A stretch of DNA of 64,000 nt from Acinetobacter sp. C26M (lineage in GTDB: Bacteria > Pseudomonadota > Gammaproteobacteria > Pseudomonadales > Moraxellaceae). Made by a program: the position numbers and the translations under genes. The notes beneath the pieces are model-generated. The model saw only the letters and a program-made list of their open reading frames with translations. It made no database searches and was not told the DNA's origin. Of this stretch, positions 1-8,288 are shown in pieces (positions within the stretch are counted from its first letter, which is position 1; every line of letters begins with the position of its first letter). The stretch lies in the NCBI RefSeq assembly GCF_023702675.1, contig NZ_CP098478.1, positions 3,844,001 to 3,908,000 on the forward strand, read 5' to 3'.

Positions 1-58
1 TGGCAGACCTACATACCCTAAACCAATAATTGCTATTTTCAATTCGGCAAGTTGCATC
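1..58 (-). CDS. Nucleotide-sugar dehydrogenase, TviB/Gna-like (N-terminal fragment)
   Basis: Only the first 19 codons lie in the window, read leftward from an ATG at 58. They contain the dinucleotide-binding start IAIIGLGYVGLP, typical of UDP-sugar 6-dehydrogenases. The fragment looks more like the UDP-GlcNAc/GalNAc dehydrogenase (TviB/VipA/Gna) group of Acinetobacter K loci than like WecC, but 19 residues cannot settle it. It lies downstream of and codirectional with mnaA, so it probably supplies a uronic-acid sugar nucleotide for capsule. Substrate is inferred. Confidence 0.7.
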
Positions 59-266
59 ACAATCAGCCTTTTCCCTTGTATTAAAGTGTATATCTGTCTG
101 TACAAAACTTATACCAGATTCTTTAAAATTAATTAACCGCATTAATCTCAGGGCGTACTATAGCAAATTTTTTACAAATGCCGCATTCCAATTGTATGAA
201 TGTGTTTACTGAAACTTATCAATGAAGTTTGTAAGAAAGATCCTTCCTATGTAAAAACTCGGAGAG

Positions 267-1406
267 CTACCCCCTCCCATCAGTATTCTTGAGCAAAAAC
301 TGAATAATAAGTTGACATGCTTGACCATCCCCATAAGGATTATGCGCCTCAGCCATCTCTGCATAAATAGTTGGATTTTCAAGCAACTCTGTTACTGAAC
401 GTTCGATAGTTCCTGCATCTGTTCCAACTAAACGTACCGTCCCAGCACGAACTGCCTCAGGTCTCTCAGTGGTATCTCGCATCACTAAAACGGGCTTACC
501 CAAAGATGGTGCTTCTTCTTGAATTCCACCAGAGTCGGTTAGAATTAGGTAACTACGATTCATTAAATAGACAAAAGGCAAATAATCTTGTGGCGATATC
601 AGATGAATATTGTCTATATCCGCTAACAACTCATTGACAGGCCGTTGTACATTCGGATTTAAATGCACAGGGTAAACTATTTGGATATCAGGATATTTTT
701 TAGCTAAATTACCTAATGCCTGACAAATATTTAAAAAGCCCTGACCAAAATTCTCACGACGGTGCCCTGTAACCAATATCAGTTTCTTATCCGCATCTAG
801 GAATGAAAACTGTTGTTGAAATTCATCGACCAGCGACTGGTCTTGCTCAACCTTTTGCTTTACTTGTAACAAAGCATCAATCACGGTATTTCCTGTAATG
901 ACAATATTTACAGGATTCACATTTTCTTTAATTAAATTTTCATACGATGATTGTGTAGGTGCGAAGTGATAATTCGTAAGTACGCCTGTTAATTTTCTGT
1001 TAGCTTCTTCTGGCCAAGGAGAATACAAATCCCCTGTCCTAAGGCCAGCTTCGACATGACCTACTTTTATCTTGTGATAATACGCGGCCAATGAAGCGGC
1101 AAAAGTTGTGGCAGTATCACCATGCACTAAAACAACATCTGGCACCCAAGTTTCAAATAACTGCTCTAAACCTTTGAGTACCCCTGAGGTAATATCAGAC
1201 AAAGTTTGCCCTGGTTTCATTAAATTCAAATCAAAATCAGGTGTTAACCCAAATAAACTCAGCACTTGATCCAACATTTGACGATGTTGACCTGTCACAC
1301 AGACTTTTGTCTCAAAATCTTGCTTAAGCTGTTGTAGGTTTAAGGCCAAAGGAGCCATTTTTATCGCCTCTGGCCGAGTACCAAATACCAATAGAACCTT
1401 TTGCAT
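267..1406 (-). CDS. mnaA: UDP-N-acetylglucosamine 2-epimerase (non-hydrolysing)
   Basis: Interconverts UDP-GlcNAc and UDP-ManNAc in the cytoplasm for surface polysaccharide synthesis. The 379 residues match the family's usual length. Visible signatures are the N-terminal [22 protein letters not shown] near residue 95, [10 protein letters not shown] with the following PEEANR near 120, and [28 protein letters not shown] near 290-315, which are the UDP-binding and catalytic segments of WecB/MnaA. It is transcribed away from wza and followed after about 200 bp by the dehydrogenase fragment. The pair suggests a capsule with an N-acetylated hexosamine or hexosaminuronic acid. The gene is also called wecB. 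Confidence 0.93.
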   Translation of the reverse strand: MQKVLLVFGTRPEAIKMAPLALNLQQLKQDFETKVCVTGQHRQMLDQVLSLFGLTPDFDLNLMKPGQTLSDITSGVLKGLEQLFETWVPDVVLVHGDTATTFAASLAAYYHKIKVGHVEAGLRTGDLYSPWPEEANRKLTGVLTNYHFAPTQSSYENLIKENVNPVNIVITGNTVIDALLQVKQKVEQDQSLVDEFQQQFSFLDADKKLILVTGHRRENFGQGFLNICQALGNLAKKYPDIQIVYPVHLNPNVQRPVNELLADIDNIHLISPQDYLPFVYLMNRSYLILTDSGGIQEEAPSLGKPVLVMRDTTERPEAVRAGTVRLVGTDAGTIERSVTELLENPTIYAEMAEAHNPYGDGQACQLIIQFLLKNTDGRG

Positions 1407-1974
1407 TCAACGCACCCTCTATATTTACATTTCTATTTATGATTTTAAACATTCTAGGCTCTATAACACTTAATTCCAGCAAACAAATTCACACCATATC
1501 CATATTATATAGTTTCAAAGAACCACTATCACAACATGAATAAATCAATAAACTCACAAACTAATAGAAAAATAAGCACTATTGATCTTTTGCTAGCACT
1601 AATCAAACATGATTTTATTGTTAATAATTTTTACCATTGCACTGCGTCAAAGCAAAATTCTTTAACTTATTTCATACACTCAAGCGTTAGGATAACTTCT
1701 TTATTGAGTAAATTTAAAAATAGAAACCTCGATGTTTGAATTTACTCAAACTTGATTTGTATGATTGAACATCACTATACAACCTAGCTTTCATCTAAAG
1801 TATTTCACTATATTCTTTCCAATACTTGTTTCCATATTATTCAGATAAACTAAACATACAAACCGAAATGATTCTTCTATGCTTTTTTGATCTTTTTCAG
1901 CTAGAATTAGCCCAATTCTAAGTCCAAAGATATGTTGTTGTGTGACAACAGGTATAACTATTCAAGGGTCGATT
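1407..1974. promoter_or_regulatory. Divergent K-locus intergenic region
   Basis: A 568-bp, very AT-rich gap between the leftward mnaA and rightward wza genes, and therefore the place where promoters for both capsule arms must lie. I could not fix individual -35/-10 pairs with confidence. A 67-codon open frame at 1536-1739 has no recognisable ribosome site and was not accepted. An imperfect hairpin at 1704-1749 is listed separately. No JUMPstart/ops element was recognised. Confidence 0.5.
1704..1749. repeat. Inverted repeat in the K-locus intergenic region
   Basis: Left arm TTGAGTAAATTTAAA (1704-1718) and right arm TTTGAATTTACTCAA (1735-1749) are complementary over 15 positions with one G-T wobble, around a 16-nt loop. 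It has no following T-run, so it does not look like a simple terminator. It could be a protein-binding dyad or a leader-RNA hairpin of the wza transcript. Confidence 0.5.
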
Positions 1975-3075
1975 GTGAAGCATTATCAACTTTTTTCCAT
2001 TCTTGCAATTAGTATTAGTGCTACAGGCTGTGCTGTTACTTCTGGCTTACAAACATATGATATTCCAACCGAAGGTGTTTACAAAACAGATCAGGGAACC
2101 AATGTCAATGTTATGCAAATTACTCAAGATAACTTGCCAGCAATTCAACCTGCTCAAATAGACTATCGAAACAATTACGCAACGCTTTTTAAACAACAAC
2201 AACAGGCATATCGTTTGAGTTCTGGTGATGTACTCTCTATTCAACTTTGGGCTTATCCTGAAATCACCCCTCCTGTAAACAATCTGACCAATGATCAATC
2301 CATACAAGCGAATGGCTACCCAATCGATTATAACGGTTTTATACAAATACCATTAGTCGGGCGATATAAAGCTGCAGGGAAGACCTTAGCTCAACTAAAT
2401 ACAGATTTACGCAGCCAATTTGCTCATTACTTAAAAAACCCTGATGTGATTGTGCGTGTACTCTCATACCAAGGACAACGCTATTCTGTTCAGGGAAGTG
2501 TAATGAAAGGTGGTCAGTTCTTCCTCAATGATCAACCCATTAGCATCTATACGGCTCTAGGTATGGCAGGCGGCGTTACAGACAAAGGTGATAATACATT
2601 TATCCAGCTTATTCGTAATGGTATGACATATGACCTCAACACGATAGACTTAGAGAAATCAGGATACTCTTTACACAAACTCTTAGTACAACCTAACGAT
2701 ACTATTTATGTAAGTACCAAAGAAAATCAGAAAATTTACGTAATGGGCGAATCAGGTAAAAATCAGGCCTTACCTATGCGCGATCAAGGTATGACCTTGA
2801 GTGATGCCTTAGGTGAAAGTTTAGGGCTCAATCCTTTGTCTGCCAGTGCTAGTCGTATTTATGTTTTAAGAACTAACCCCAATAATCGGCATACCGAACT
2901 GTATCATCTAAATTTAATGAGTCTGGGCGATTTTGGGCTTGCCAATCAATTTCGACTGCGTAGTAATGATATCGTGTATGTTGATGCAACAGGCTTAACT
3001 CGTTGGCAACGTGTTATCAACCAAATTATTCCATTCTCTAGTGCTCTATATAACTTTGATCGTTTAGGGCAATAA
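1975..3075 (+). CDS. wza: Capsular polysaccharide export outer-membrane lipoprotein Wza
   Basis: Forms the octameric outer-membrane channel for group 1-type capsule export. The GTG at 1975 is preferred over an in-frame GTG at 1942. It is preceded by AAGGG at 7-bp spacing and gives a lipoprotein signal peptide MKHYQLFSILAISISATGC, with Cys19 as the lipidation site. The mature protein has the polysaccharide-export domain (RLSSGDVLSIQLWAYPE onwards), then two SLBB-type repeats (VQGSVMKGGQFFLND..., VMGESGKNQALPM...). Length is 366 residues. It is followed by wzb at 5 bp and wzc at 18 bp, the conserved export/phosphorelay operon of Acinetobacter K loci. Confidence 0.95.
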   Translation: MKHYQLFSILAISISATGCAVTSGLQTYDIPTEGVYKTDQGTNVNVMQITQDNLPAIQPAQIDYRNNYATLFKQQQQAYRLSSGDVLSIQLWAYPEITPPVNNLTNDQSIQANGYPIDYNGFIQIPLVGRYKAAGKTLAQLNTDLRSQFAHYLKNPDVIVRVLSYQGQRYSVQGSVMKGGQFFLNDQPISIYTALGMAGGVTDKGDNTFIQLIRNGMTYDLNTIDLEKSGYSLHKLLVQPNDTIYVSTKENQKIYVMGESGKNQALPMRDQGMTLSDALGESLGLNPLSASASRIYVLRTNPNNRHTELYHLNLMSLGDFGLANQFRLRSNDIVYVDATGLTRWQRVINQIIPFSSALYNFDRLGQ

Positions 3076-3080
3076 TTTAA

Positions 3081-3509
3081 ATGGATATTAAAACTATTTT
3101 AGTTGTTTGCGTTGGAAATATTTGCCGTAGCCCGATGGCGGAGTATTTACTAAAACAACAACATCCAGATTTTCAAATTGAATCTGCTGGTATTTCTGGG
3201 CTGATTGGACATGCTGCTGATGCTAAAGCCCAGTTATGTATGCAACGTTTAAATATTGATATGAGTGCGCATGTTGCACAGAAACTCAGAGCAGATCACC
3301 TGAAAAAGGCAGATTTGATTTTAGTGATGAGCAATAATCAGCAAAAGCATATTGAGCAAAGTTGGCCTTTTGCAAAAGGTAAAGTATTTCGTCTGGGCCA
3401 TTGGCAAAACAAAAATGTACCTGATCCCTACCAACATGATCAAACTTTTTTTGATGATACCTGTCTGCTAATTCAACAGTGTGTTGCTGATTGGAAAAAC
3501 TATATTTAA
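3081..3509 (+). CDS. wzb: Low-molecular-weight protein-tyrosine phosphatase Wzb
   Basis: Dephosphorylates the tyrosine-rich tail of Wzc, allowing cycles of capsule assembly and export. The N-terminal P-loop VCVGNICRSPMAE carries the CX5R catalytic signature (Cys11, Arg17 region). The general-acid loop DPYQ near residue 115 completes the LMW-PTP active site. At 142 residues it has normal family length. It sits between wza and wzc with very short spacers, so it is almost certainly co-transcribed. Confidence 0.95.
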   Translation: MDIKTILVVCVGNICRSPMAEYLLKQQHPDFQIESAGISGLIGHAADAKAQLCMQRLNIDMSAHVAQKLRADHLKKADLILVMSNNQQKHIEQSWPFAKGKVFRLGHWQNKNVPDPYQHDQTFFDDTCLLIQQCVADWKNYI

Positions 3510-3527
3510 CTTTTTTAGATTAAGATT

Positions 3528-5711
3528 ATGAGCCAAAATACCAATATTGAAGATACAATTGACCTAAAAGAGCTTTTCTTTGCTTTAATTGCACAATGGA
3601 AGCTCATTGCATTGTGTATTATTCTGAGCTTAGTCTTTGCTTTACTCTATCTGCGTGTAACTCCAGATACCTATTCCGTTGATGCTTTAGTACAAGTTGA
3701 AGATAGTAAAGGGGCTTCTGCTGCCCTTTTAGGTGATTTATCAAATATGATTGAGCAAAAATCACCAGCTCAAGCTGAGATCGAAATTTTAAAGTCTCGT
3801 TTGGTTTTAGGGTCGGTTATTAAAGATTTACATCTGAATATACAAGTATCTAGTGCTGAAAATACACTTCTGAAACGTTTATTAAATGGCAGTGACTATA
3901 AAACCAATTACACAAAAAATTCAATTATCTTTAACGATGGTCCGAAAAGCTTTGAAATTCGCCAACTTGAAGTACCAGCATTTTATTTAGACAAAAACTT
4001 ATTGCTTAATTTTGACCAACAGTCTGTACGTTTAACAGATCCTGTAACAGAAGAAGTTGTCTTAACTGCCCCATTAAATCAATTAAACCAGATTAAAGGT
4101 CATAAAGGAACTTGGAAGGTTGGAATTTTTACAAAAGATCAATTGGGCGCAACTTATCATATTAAAAATTTATCTACACCTAGCTCTGTAAATAATATCA
4201 GTTCAAATTATAGTGTAGCAGAGCAAGGAAAACTCACAGGTGTTTTAGGCTTAACTTATCAAGGACAAGATAAAGAACATATTACCAAAGTTTTAAATGC
4301 AATTTTGGCCACTTATAGCGCACAAAACATCGAGCGTCGTTCAGCTGAATCAGCTCAGACTTTAAAGTTTCTGGATGAACAATTACCAGAACTAAAGAAA
4401 CAATTAGATGATGCAGAACGCGTATTCAATAAGTTTCGCCAGCAATTCAATACAGTCGATGTAACCAAAGAGTCTGAATTGTATCTGACCCAAAGTATAA
4501 CATTAGAAACCAAAAAGATTGAGTTACAACAACAACAAGCTGATTTTGCAGCCAAATATACTGCTGAACATCCAGCAATGCGTGAAATTAATGCTCAAAT
4601 CACAGCATTAAACAAACAGATCTCTCAATTAAACAATACCTTAAAGCAACTGCCTGATATTCAACGTCAATACTTACAACTTTATCGTGAAGTTGAAGTT
4701 AAAACTCAACTCTACACGGCTTTACTAAACTCTTATCAACAACTCCGTATCGCCAAAGCAGGTGAAATTGGTAATGTCCGTATTGTTGACACTGCCGTTG
4801 AACCTGTAAAACCAATAAAACCAAAGAAATTGCAGATTCTTATTCTTTCAATTTTCTTAGGTGGCTTCTTGGGCACTTTGATTGCTTTGTTACGTAATAT
4901 GTTACGTACAGGTGTAAAAGATTCAACACAAATTGAAAATGAATTCGATCTTCCTGTCTATGCAACTGTGCCGCGTTCACCTGTGCAAGAAACACGTATT
5001 AGTATCTTGAAAAAGAAGAAATCTATTCCTATTCTTGCTGTTAAACACAATGATGATATTGCTGTAGAAAGCTTACGTAGTATTCGAACCGCGATTCATT
5101 TCGCTTTGGCAAATGCCAAGAACAATATCATCATGATCGCAGGCCCTTCACCAGAAGTCGGTAAATCATTTATCTCGACCAACTTAGCTACTATTTTTGC
5201 CCAAAGTAGTAAAAAAGTACTCATCATCGATGCCGATATGCGTCGTGGTTATCTACATAAATATTTTAATGTAGAGATCAAGCCTGGTTTATCGGAATAT
5301 TTAAGCCATCAAGCTGACTTAAATCAAGTGATCCATCAAACTGATATCGCTGGTTTAAGTGTGATTACGCGAGGCAAAAACCCAACCAATCCGTCTGAAA
5401 TGCTTGGCTCAGAACAATTTAAATCATTATTGGAACAACTGAGTCAACAATACGATCACATCATTATTGATACTCCACCGATCTTGGCAGTCACTGATGG
5501 TATTATTATTTCTCAATACGCGGGTGTAAATTTAATCATTGCTCGTTATGCTAAATCACAAATGAAAGAACTTGAACTGAGTTTGAATCGTTTTGAGCAA
5601 GCTAATGTAAAAGTTAATGGATTTATTTTGAACGATATTCAACGTACAAGCGCTGGATACGGTTATGGATATAATTATTCATATGCCTATAAAGCCCATA
5701 AAGATGATTAA
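3528..5711 (+). CDS. wzc: Capsule chain-length regulator / BY-type tyrosine autokinase Wzc
   Basis: Inner-membrane co-polymerase that controls capsule chain length and export. An N-terminal Wzz domain has a transmembrane helix near residues 28-48, followed by a large periplasmic coiled-coil section rich in Gln/Lys/Leu and a second helix near 435-455. The cytoplasmic kinase follows, with Walker A GPSPEVGKSF, Walker A' LIIDADMRRGY and Walker B HIIIDTPP. The tail carries six closely spaced tyrosines in GYGYGYNYSYAYKAHKDD, the autophosphorylation cluster removed by Wzb. The 727-residue length fits the family. A strong terminator follows at 5733-5762. Confidence 0.95.
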   Translation: MSQNTNIEDTIDLKELFFALIAQWKLIALCIILSLVFALLYLRVTPDTYSVDALVQVEDSKGASAALLGDLSNMIEQKSPAQAEIEILKSRLVLGSVIKDLHLNIQVSSAENTLLKRLLNGSDYKTNYTKNSIIFNDGPKSFEIRQLEVPAFYLDKNLLLNFDQQSVRLTDPVTEEVVLTAPLNQLNQIKGHKGTWKVGIFTKDQLGATYHIKNLSTPSSVNNISSNYSVAEQGKLTGVLGLTYQGQDKEHITKVLNAILATYSAQNIERRSAESAQTLKFLDEQLPELKKQLDDAERVFNKFRQQFNTVDVTKESELYLTQSITLETKKIELQQQQADFAAKYTAEHPAMREINAQITALNKQISQLNNTLKQLPDIQRQYLQLYREVEVKTQLYTALLNSYQQLRIAKAGEIGNVRIVDTAVEPVKPIKPKKLQILILSIFLGGFLGTLIALLRNMLRTGVKDSTQIENEFDLPVYATVPRSPVQETRISILKKKKSIPILAVKHNDDIAVESLRSIRTAIHFALANAKNNIIMIAGPSPEVGKSFISTNLATIFAQSSKKVLIIDADMRRGYLHKYFNVEIKPGLSEYLSHQADLNQVIHQTDIAGLSVITRGKNPTNPSEMLGSEQFKSLLEQLSQQYDHIIIDTPPILAVTDGIIISQYAGVNLIIARYAKSQMKELELSLNRFEQANVKVNGFILNDIQRTSAGYGYGYNYSYAYKAHKDD

Positions 5712-5732
5712 ACACGCTTCATATTGATGAAT

Positions 5733-5762
5733 AAAAAGCCAGATTATTAGATCTGGCTTTTT
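5733..5762 (+). terminator. Rho-independent terminator after wzc
   Basis: AAAAAGCCAGAT and ATCTGGCTTTTT form a 12-bp stem with a 6-nt loop ending in a T-run. It closes the wza-wzb-wzc unit and separates it from fkpA. Confidence 0.9.
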
Positions 5763-5875
5763 ATTGTTAAAAACATAAATCTTATAAAAAACACACGCAT
5801 TTTTGCTGTTAATTATTCAATGTATTAGCCTATACATGCTAAGATCAACCCCATATTGTTTATTAAAATTTCGCT

Positions 5876-6595
5876 TTGGTACATCTCATGAGTAAAGCTT
5901 TACCTTTCGTTGTCGCAGCCGTTTTAGGTGGCGCAGCGCTCGTTCCAATTTACTACGCCACTAAAAACCCAACAACTGAGCTTGGTGCCAAAGCTGACAA
6001 AAATGCAGCACCCGTGGCAAAAATCAGTTATGCATTAGGTTATGAAGTTGCAAAACAAACACCACCCGAATTAGAAACCAGCGCATTTATCACAGGCTTC
6101 CGTGATGCACATGCACAAAAACCTGCTGCCTATACAGAAGAAGAGTTACAGGCAGCTTATGTTGAGTTCCAAAAAGAGCAACAACAAAAACAAATCACTG
6201 AAACAAAAAAAACTGAAGCAACCAACAACAGCTTTTTAGCAGAAAACGCGAAAAAAGAAGGTGTGAAAACAACCGCTTCAGGCTTGCAATATAAAATCAC
6301 TAAAGAAGGCACAGGTAAACAACCTGCTGCTACATCTGTTGTGAAAGTTCATTACAAAGGCCAACTTACTGATGGTAAAGTTTTTGACAGTTCCTATGAC
6401 CGCGGTGAGCCAATTGAATTCCCACTGAATCAAGTGATTCCTGGTTGGACTGAAGGCTTACAACTGATGAAAGAAGGCGGCAAAGCGACTTTTTATATTC
6501 CTGCAAACTTAGGTTATGGTGAACAAGGTGTCCCTGGTTCGATCCCACCAAATAGCACATTAATTTTTGATGTAGAATTAATCGCTGTTAAGTAA
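5876..6595 (+). CDS. fkpA: FKBP-type peptidyl-prolyl isomerase FkpA
   Basis: Peptidyl-prolyl cis-trans isomerase and chaperone, exported to the periplasm or anchored by its N-terminal hydrophobic helix ([21 protein letters not shown]). Residues about 45-110 form the FKBP N-terminal dimerisation domain ([12 protein letters not shown]). The C-terminal FKBP domain shows [19 protein letters not shown], the [14 protein letters not shown] segment and [13 protein letters not shown]. An alternative start is the internal ATG at 5888. The gene is the conserved right-hand border of Acinetobacter K loci and has its own terminator overlapping the spacer before fklB. Confidence 0.9.
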   Translation: MVHLMSKALPFVVAAVLGGAALVPIYYATKNPTTELGAKADKNAAPVAKISYALGYEVAKQTPPELETSAFITGFRDAHAQKPAAYTEEELQAAYVEFQKEQQQKQITETKKTEATNNSFLAENAKKEGVKTTASGLQYKITKEGTGKQPAATSVVKVHYKGQLTDGKVFDSSYDRGEPIEFPLNQVIPGWTEGLQLMKEGGKATFYIPANLGYGEQGVPGSIPPNSTLIFDVELIAVK

Positions 6596-6603
6596 ATGAT
6601 CTT

Positions 6604-6633
6604 AAGGAGAGCCTATGCTCTCCTTTATTTTTT
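6604..6633 (+). terminator. Terminator between fkpA and fklB
   Basis: AAGGAGAGC (6604-6612), loop CTAT, GCTCTCCTT (6617-6625), then a T-rich run. It starts 8 bp after the fkpA stop codon. It lies inside the longer open frame of the next gene, which supports the downstream start for fklB. Confidence 0.85.
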
Positions 6634-6643
6634 GGAAAAAAGA

Positions 6644-7327
6644 ATGAAAAGATTAGGTCTCATTTTAATTGCTTTAACCATCGGAACGGTTCAAGCAGCA
6701 CCCATTACACTAAAAAGTCCACAAAAAGATCAACTCGGTTATAGTTACGGTTATTTCATGGGCAGAGGTAATGCCGAAACCTTAAAAGATTTGAATATTG
6801 AAACCTTTGCACAAGGTTTACAAGAAGCTGTACAAGGTAAAACGGCATCATTAACCGATGAAGAAATGACCAACGTTCTAAATCAATATAAAAAACGCCT
6901 AGAAGCCAAGCAACTGATTGAGTTCCAAGAACAAGCACAAAAAAATGATCATGTAGGTAAGGCTTTTTTAGCCGAAAACGCGAAGAAGGCTGATATTGTC
7001 ACTACAAAATCTGGCTTACAGTATCAAGTGCTACAACAAGGTCAAGGCAAGTCTCCCAAAGTGACCTCTACAGTTAAAGTCAATTATGAAGGTCGTCTAC
7101 TTGATGGCACCGTGTTTGATAGTTCAATTGCACGTAACCATCCGCTTGAATTTAAACTGAGTCAAGTAATTTCGGGTTGGACCGAAGGTGTTCAAACCAT
7201 GAAGGAAGGTGGTAAAACACGTTTCTTTATTCCAGCAAATCTAGCCTATGGTGATGTCGGTTCGGGTGATGCGATTGGGCCTAATAGTACGTTGATTTTT
7301 GATATTGAATTACTTGAAGTTCACTAA
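6644..7327 (+). CDS. fklB: Second FKBP-type peptidyl-prolyl isomerase (FklB-like), exported
   Basis: Paralogue of the preceding fkpA product. The ATG at 6644 is chosen because it yields a clean Sec signal peptide MKRLGLILIALTIGTVQA and avoids translating through the terminator at 6604-6633. The N-terminal domain (LGYSYGYFMGRGNAETL) is followed by the FKBP fold: [47 protein letters not shown]. The mature protein should act in the periplasm. Its stop codon overlaps by 3-4 bp the stop of the convergent acyltransferase gene, a tight junction consistent with later insertion of that gene. Confidence 0.88.
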   Translation: MKRLGLILIALTIGTVQAAPITLKSPQKDQLGYSYGYFMGRGNAETLKDLNIETFAQGLQEAVQGKTASLTDEEMTNVLNQYKKRLEAKQLIEFQEQAQKNDHVGKAFLAENAKKADIVTTKSGLQYQVLQQGQGKSPKVTSTVKVNYEGRLLDGTVFDSSIARNHPLEFKLSQVISGWTEGVQTMKEGGKTRFFIPANLAYGDVGSGDAIGPNSTLIFDIELLEVH

Positions 7328-8259
7328 AGTAAATATTTCAATTTTTTATTTAAGATCGTCAGTAAATAACCTAAAAAAATAGAAAGTAACAGCACTATAA
7401 TTGTATATATTATAGTGCTGTTACTTTCTATTGTCTTGGCCAATTCGTACATTACTATGGGGTGAATCAGATAGACTGCTGTTGAAAGTGCAGCAAGGTT
7501 CTTGCTTTGATTATAAACCTTTTTATTTAATGTAAAAATTAAGATTGCTGGGGAAACCAGCAATAACATTATCAGTAAATCAAGAGCCTCTTTATTATTT
7601 ACAAAGTAATAATTAACAAAAGATTCAATCAACAACAACAACATTAAAAATAATATCATATATAAATTAATATTAATTTTTCGATCTAACTTATACTTAT
7701 TAATCCCAAAACCAATCATCATAAATGGAAAACACATCATAAAAAAATTTCGATAATTTCTAGAATTATTCAGAAAACTGTCCAATTCTTTAGGAAATGA
7801 ATGTAAATTTCCAGAGGTTTGTATAATGTATCCTATAAAAAAACACAACAATGCAGAACCTAACTGAAAAGCCCACGAACGATTTCGAATCAGGTAGACC
7901 AATAATCCACCAAAGAAAGTTCCTATCAGATACCAAAGTACAAAATAGCCCCAGAATAGACTTTTAATATTTGCTAATAGTGATGAAGACGAGAACCAAA
8001 ATGATATATAAAATAACATCCAAATCAAATAGAGGATCAGAATTCTCCGACCCCAATGAATTAGTTTTTTAAAATCATCTATATAAAAGAAATAATAACC
8101 TGTAATTATAAGAAATAATGGAACAGCTATCCGAAATAAACCATTCACCGTTAAGTAGTATAAAGAAGTGTTTATATCTTTGAATAAACTACAATGTAGC
8201 ATTACAACTAAGAAGGACAGACAAAGCTTTAATATGTCTATTGCTGCATTTCTAGTCAT
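7324..8259 (-). CDS. Membrane acyltransferase, AcylT-3 (OafA/WecH) family
   Basis: A polytopic protein of 311 residues with about ten hydrophobic segments. The family-typical start AAIDILKLCLSFLVVMLHC has the conserved histidine of transmembrane helix 1, and an arginine-rich first cytoplasmic loop (HWGRRILIL) follows. Such enzymes O-acetylate surface glycans in the inner membrane. It sits just outside the K locus, where such genes (called atr in Acinetobacter) can modify capsule repeat units; that role is inferred. Base composition is visibly more AT-rich than murJ beside it, suggesting acquisition. A perfect 24-bp inverted repeat lies in its 3' part (7378-7432). Confidence 0.85.
   Translation of the reverse strand: MTRNAAIDILKLCLSFLVVMLHCSLFKDINTSLYYLTVNGLFRIAVPLFLIITGYYFFYIDDFKKLIHWGRRILILYLIWMLFYISFWFSSSSLLANIKSLFWGYFVLWYLIGTFFGGLLVYLIRNRSWAFQLGSALLCFFIGYIIQTSGNLHSFPKELDSFLNNSRNYRNFFMMCFPFMMIGFGINKYKLDRKININLYMILFLMLLLLIESFVNYYFVNNKEALDLLIMLLLVSPAILIFTLNKKVYNQSKNLAALSTAVYLIHPIVMYELAKTIESNSTIIYTIIVLLLSIFLGYLLTILNKKLKYLL
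7378..7432. repeat. Perfect 24-bp inverted repeat inside the acyltransferase gene
   Basis: Left arm 7378-7401 and right arm 7409-7432 are exactly complementary over all 24 positions around the 7-nt loop TGTATAT. The arms begin AATAGAAAGTAACAGC and end GCTGTTACTTTCTATT. It lies about 50 codons' worth or less from the 3' end of the acyltransferase coding sequence, and encodes part of the last membrane helix. It also lies 50 bp past the fklB stop on the other strand. No T-run follows on either strand. Confidence 0.9.
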
Positions 8260-8288
8260 TAATTCAAATATTCCTTCCTACTCAGTTT

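Noticed and set aside
30..212. 60-codon rightward frame
   Set aside because: It overlaps the start of the leftward dehydrogenase gene, has no ribosome site and an unbiased composition.
1536..1739. 67-codon frame in the K-locus intergenic region
   Set aside because: No ribosome site, no recognisable domain, AT-driven codon use; it lies in a promoter region.
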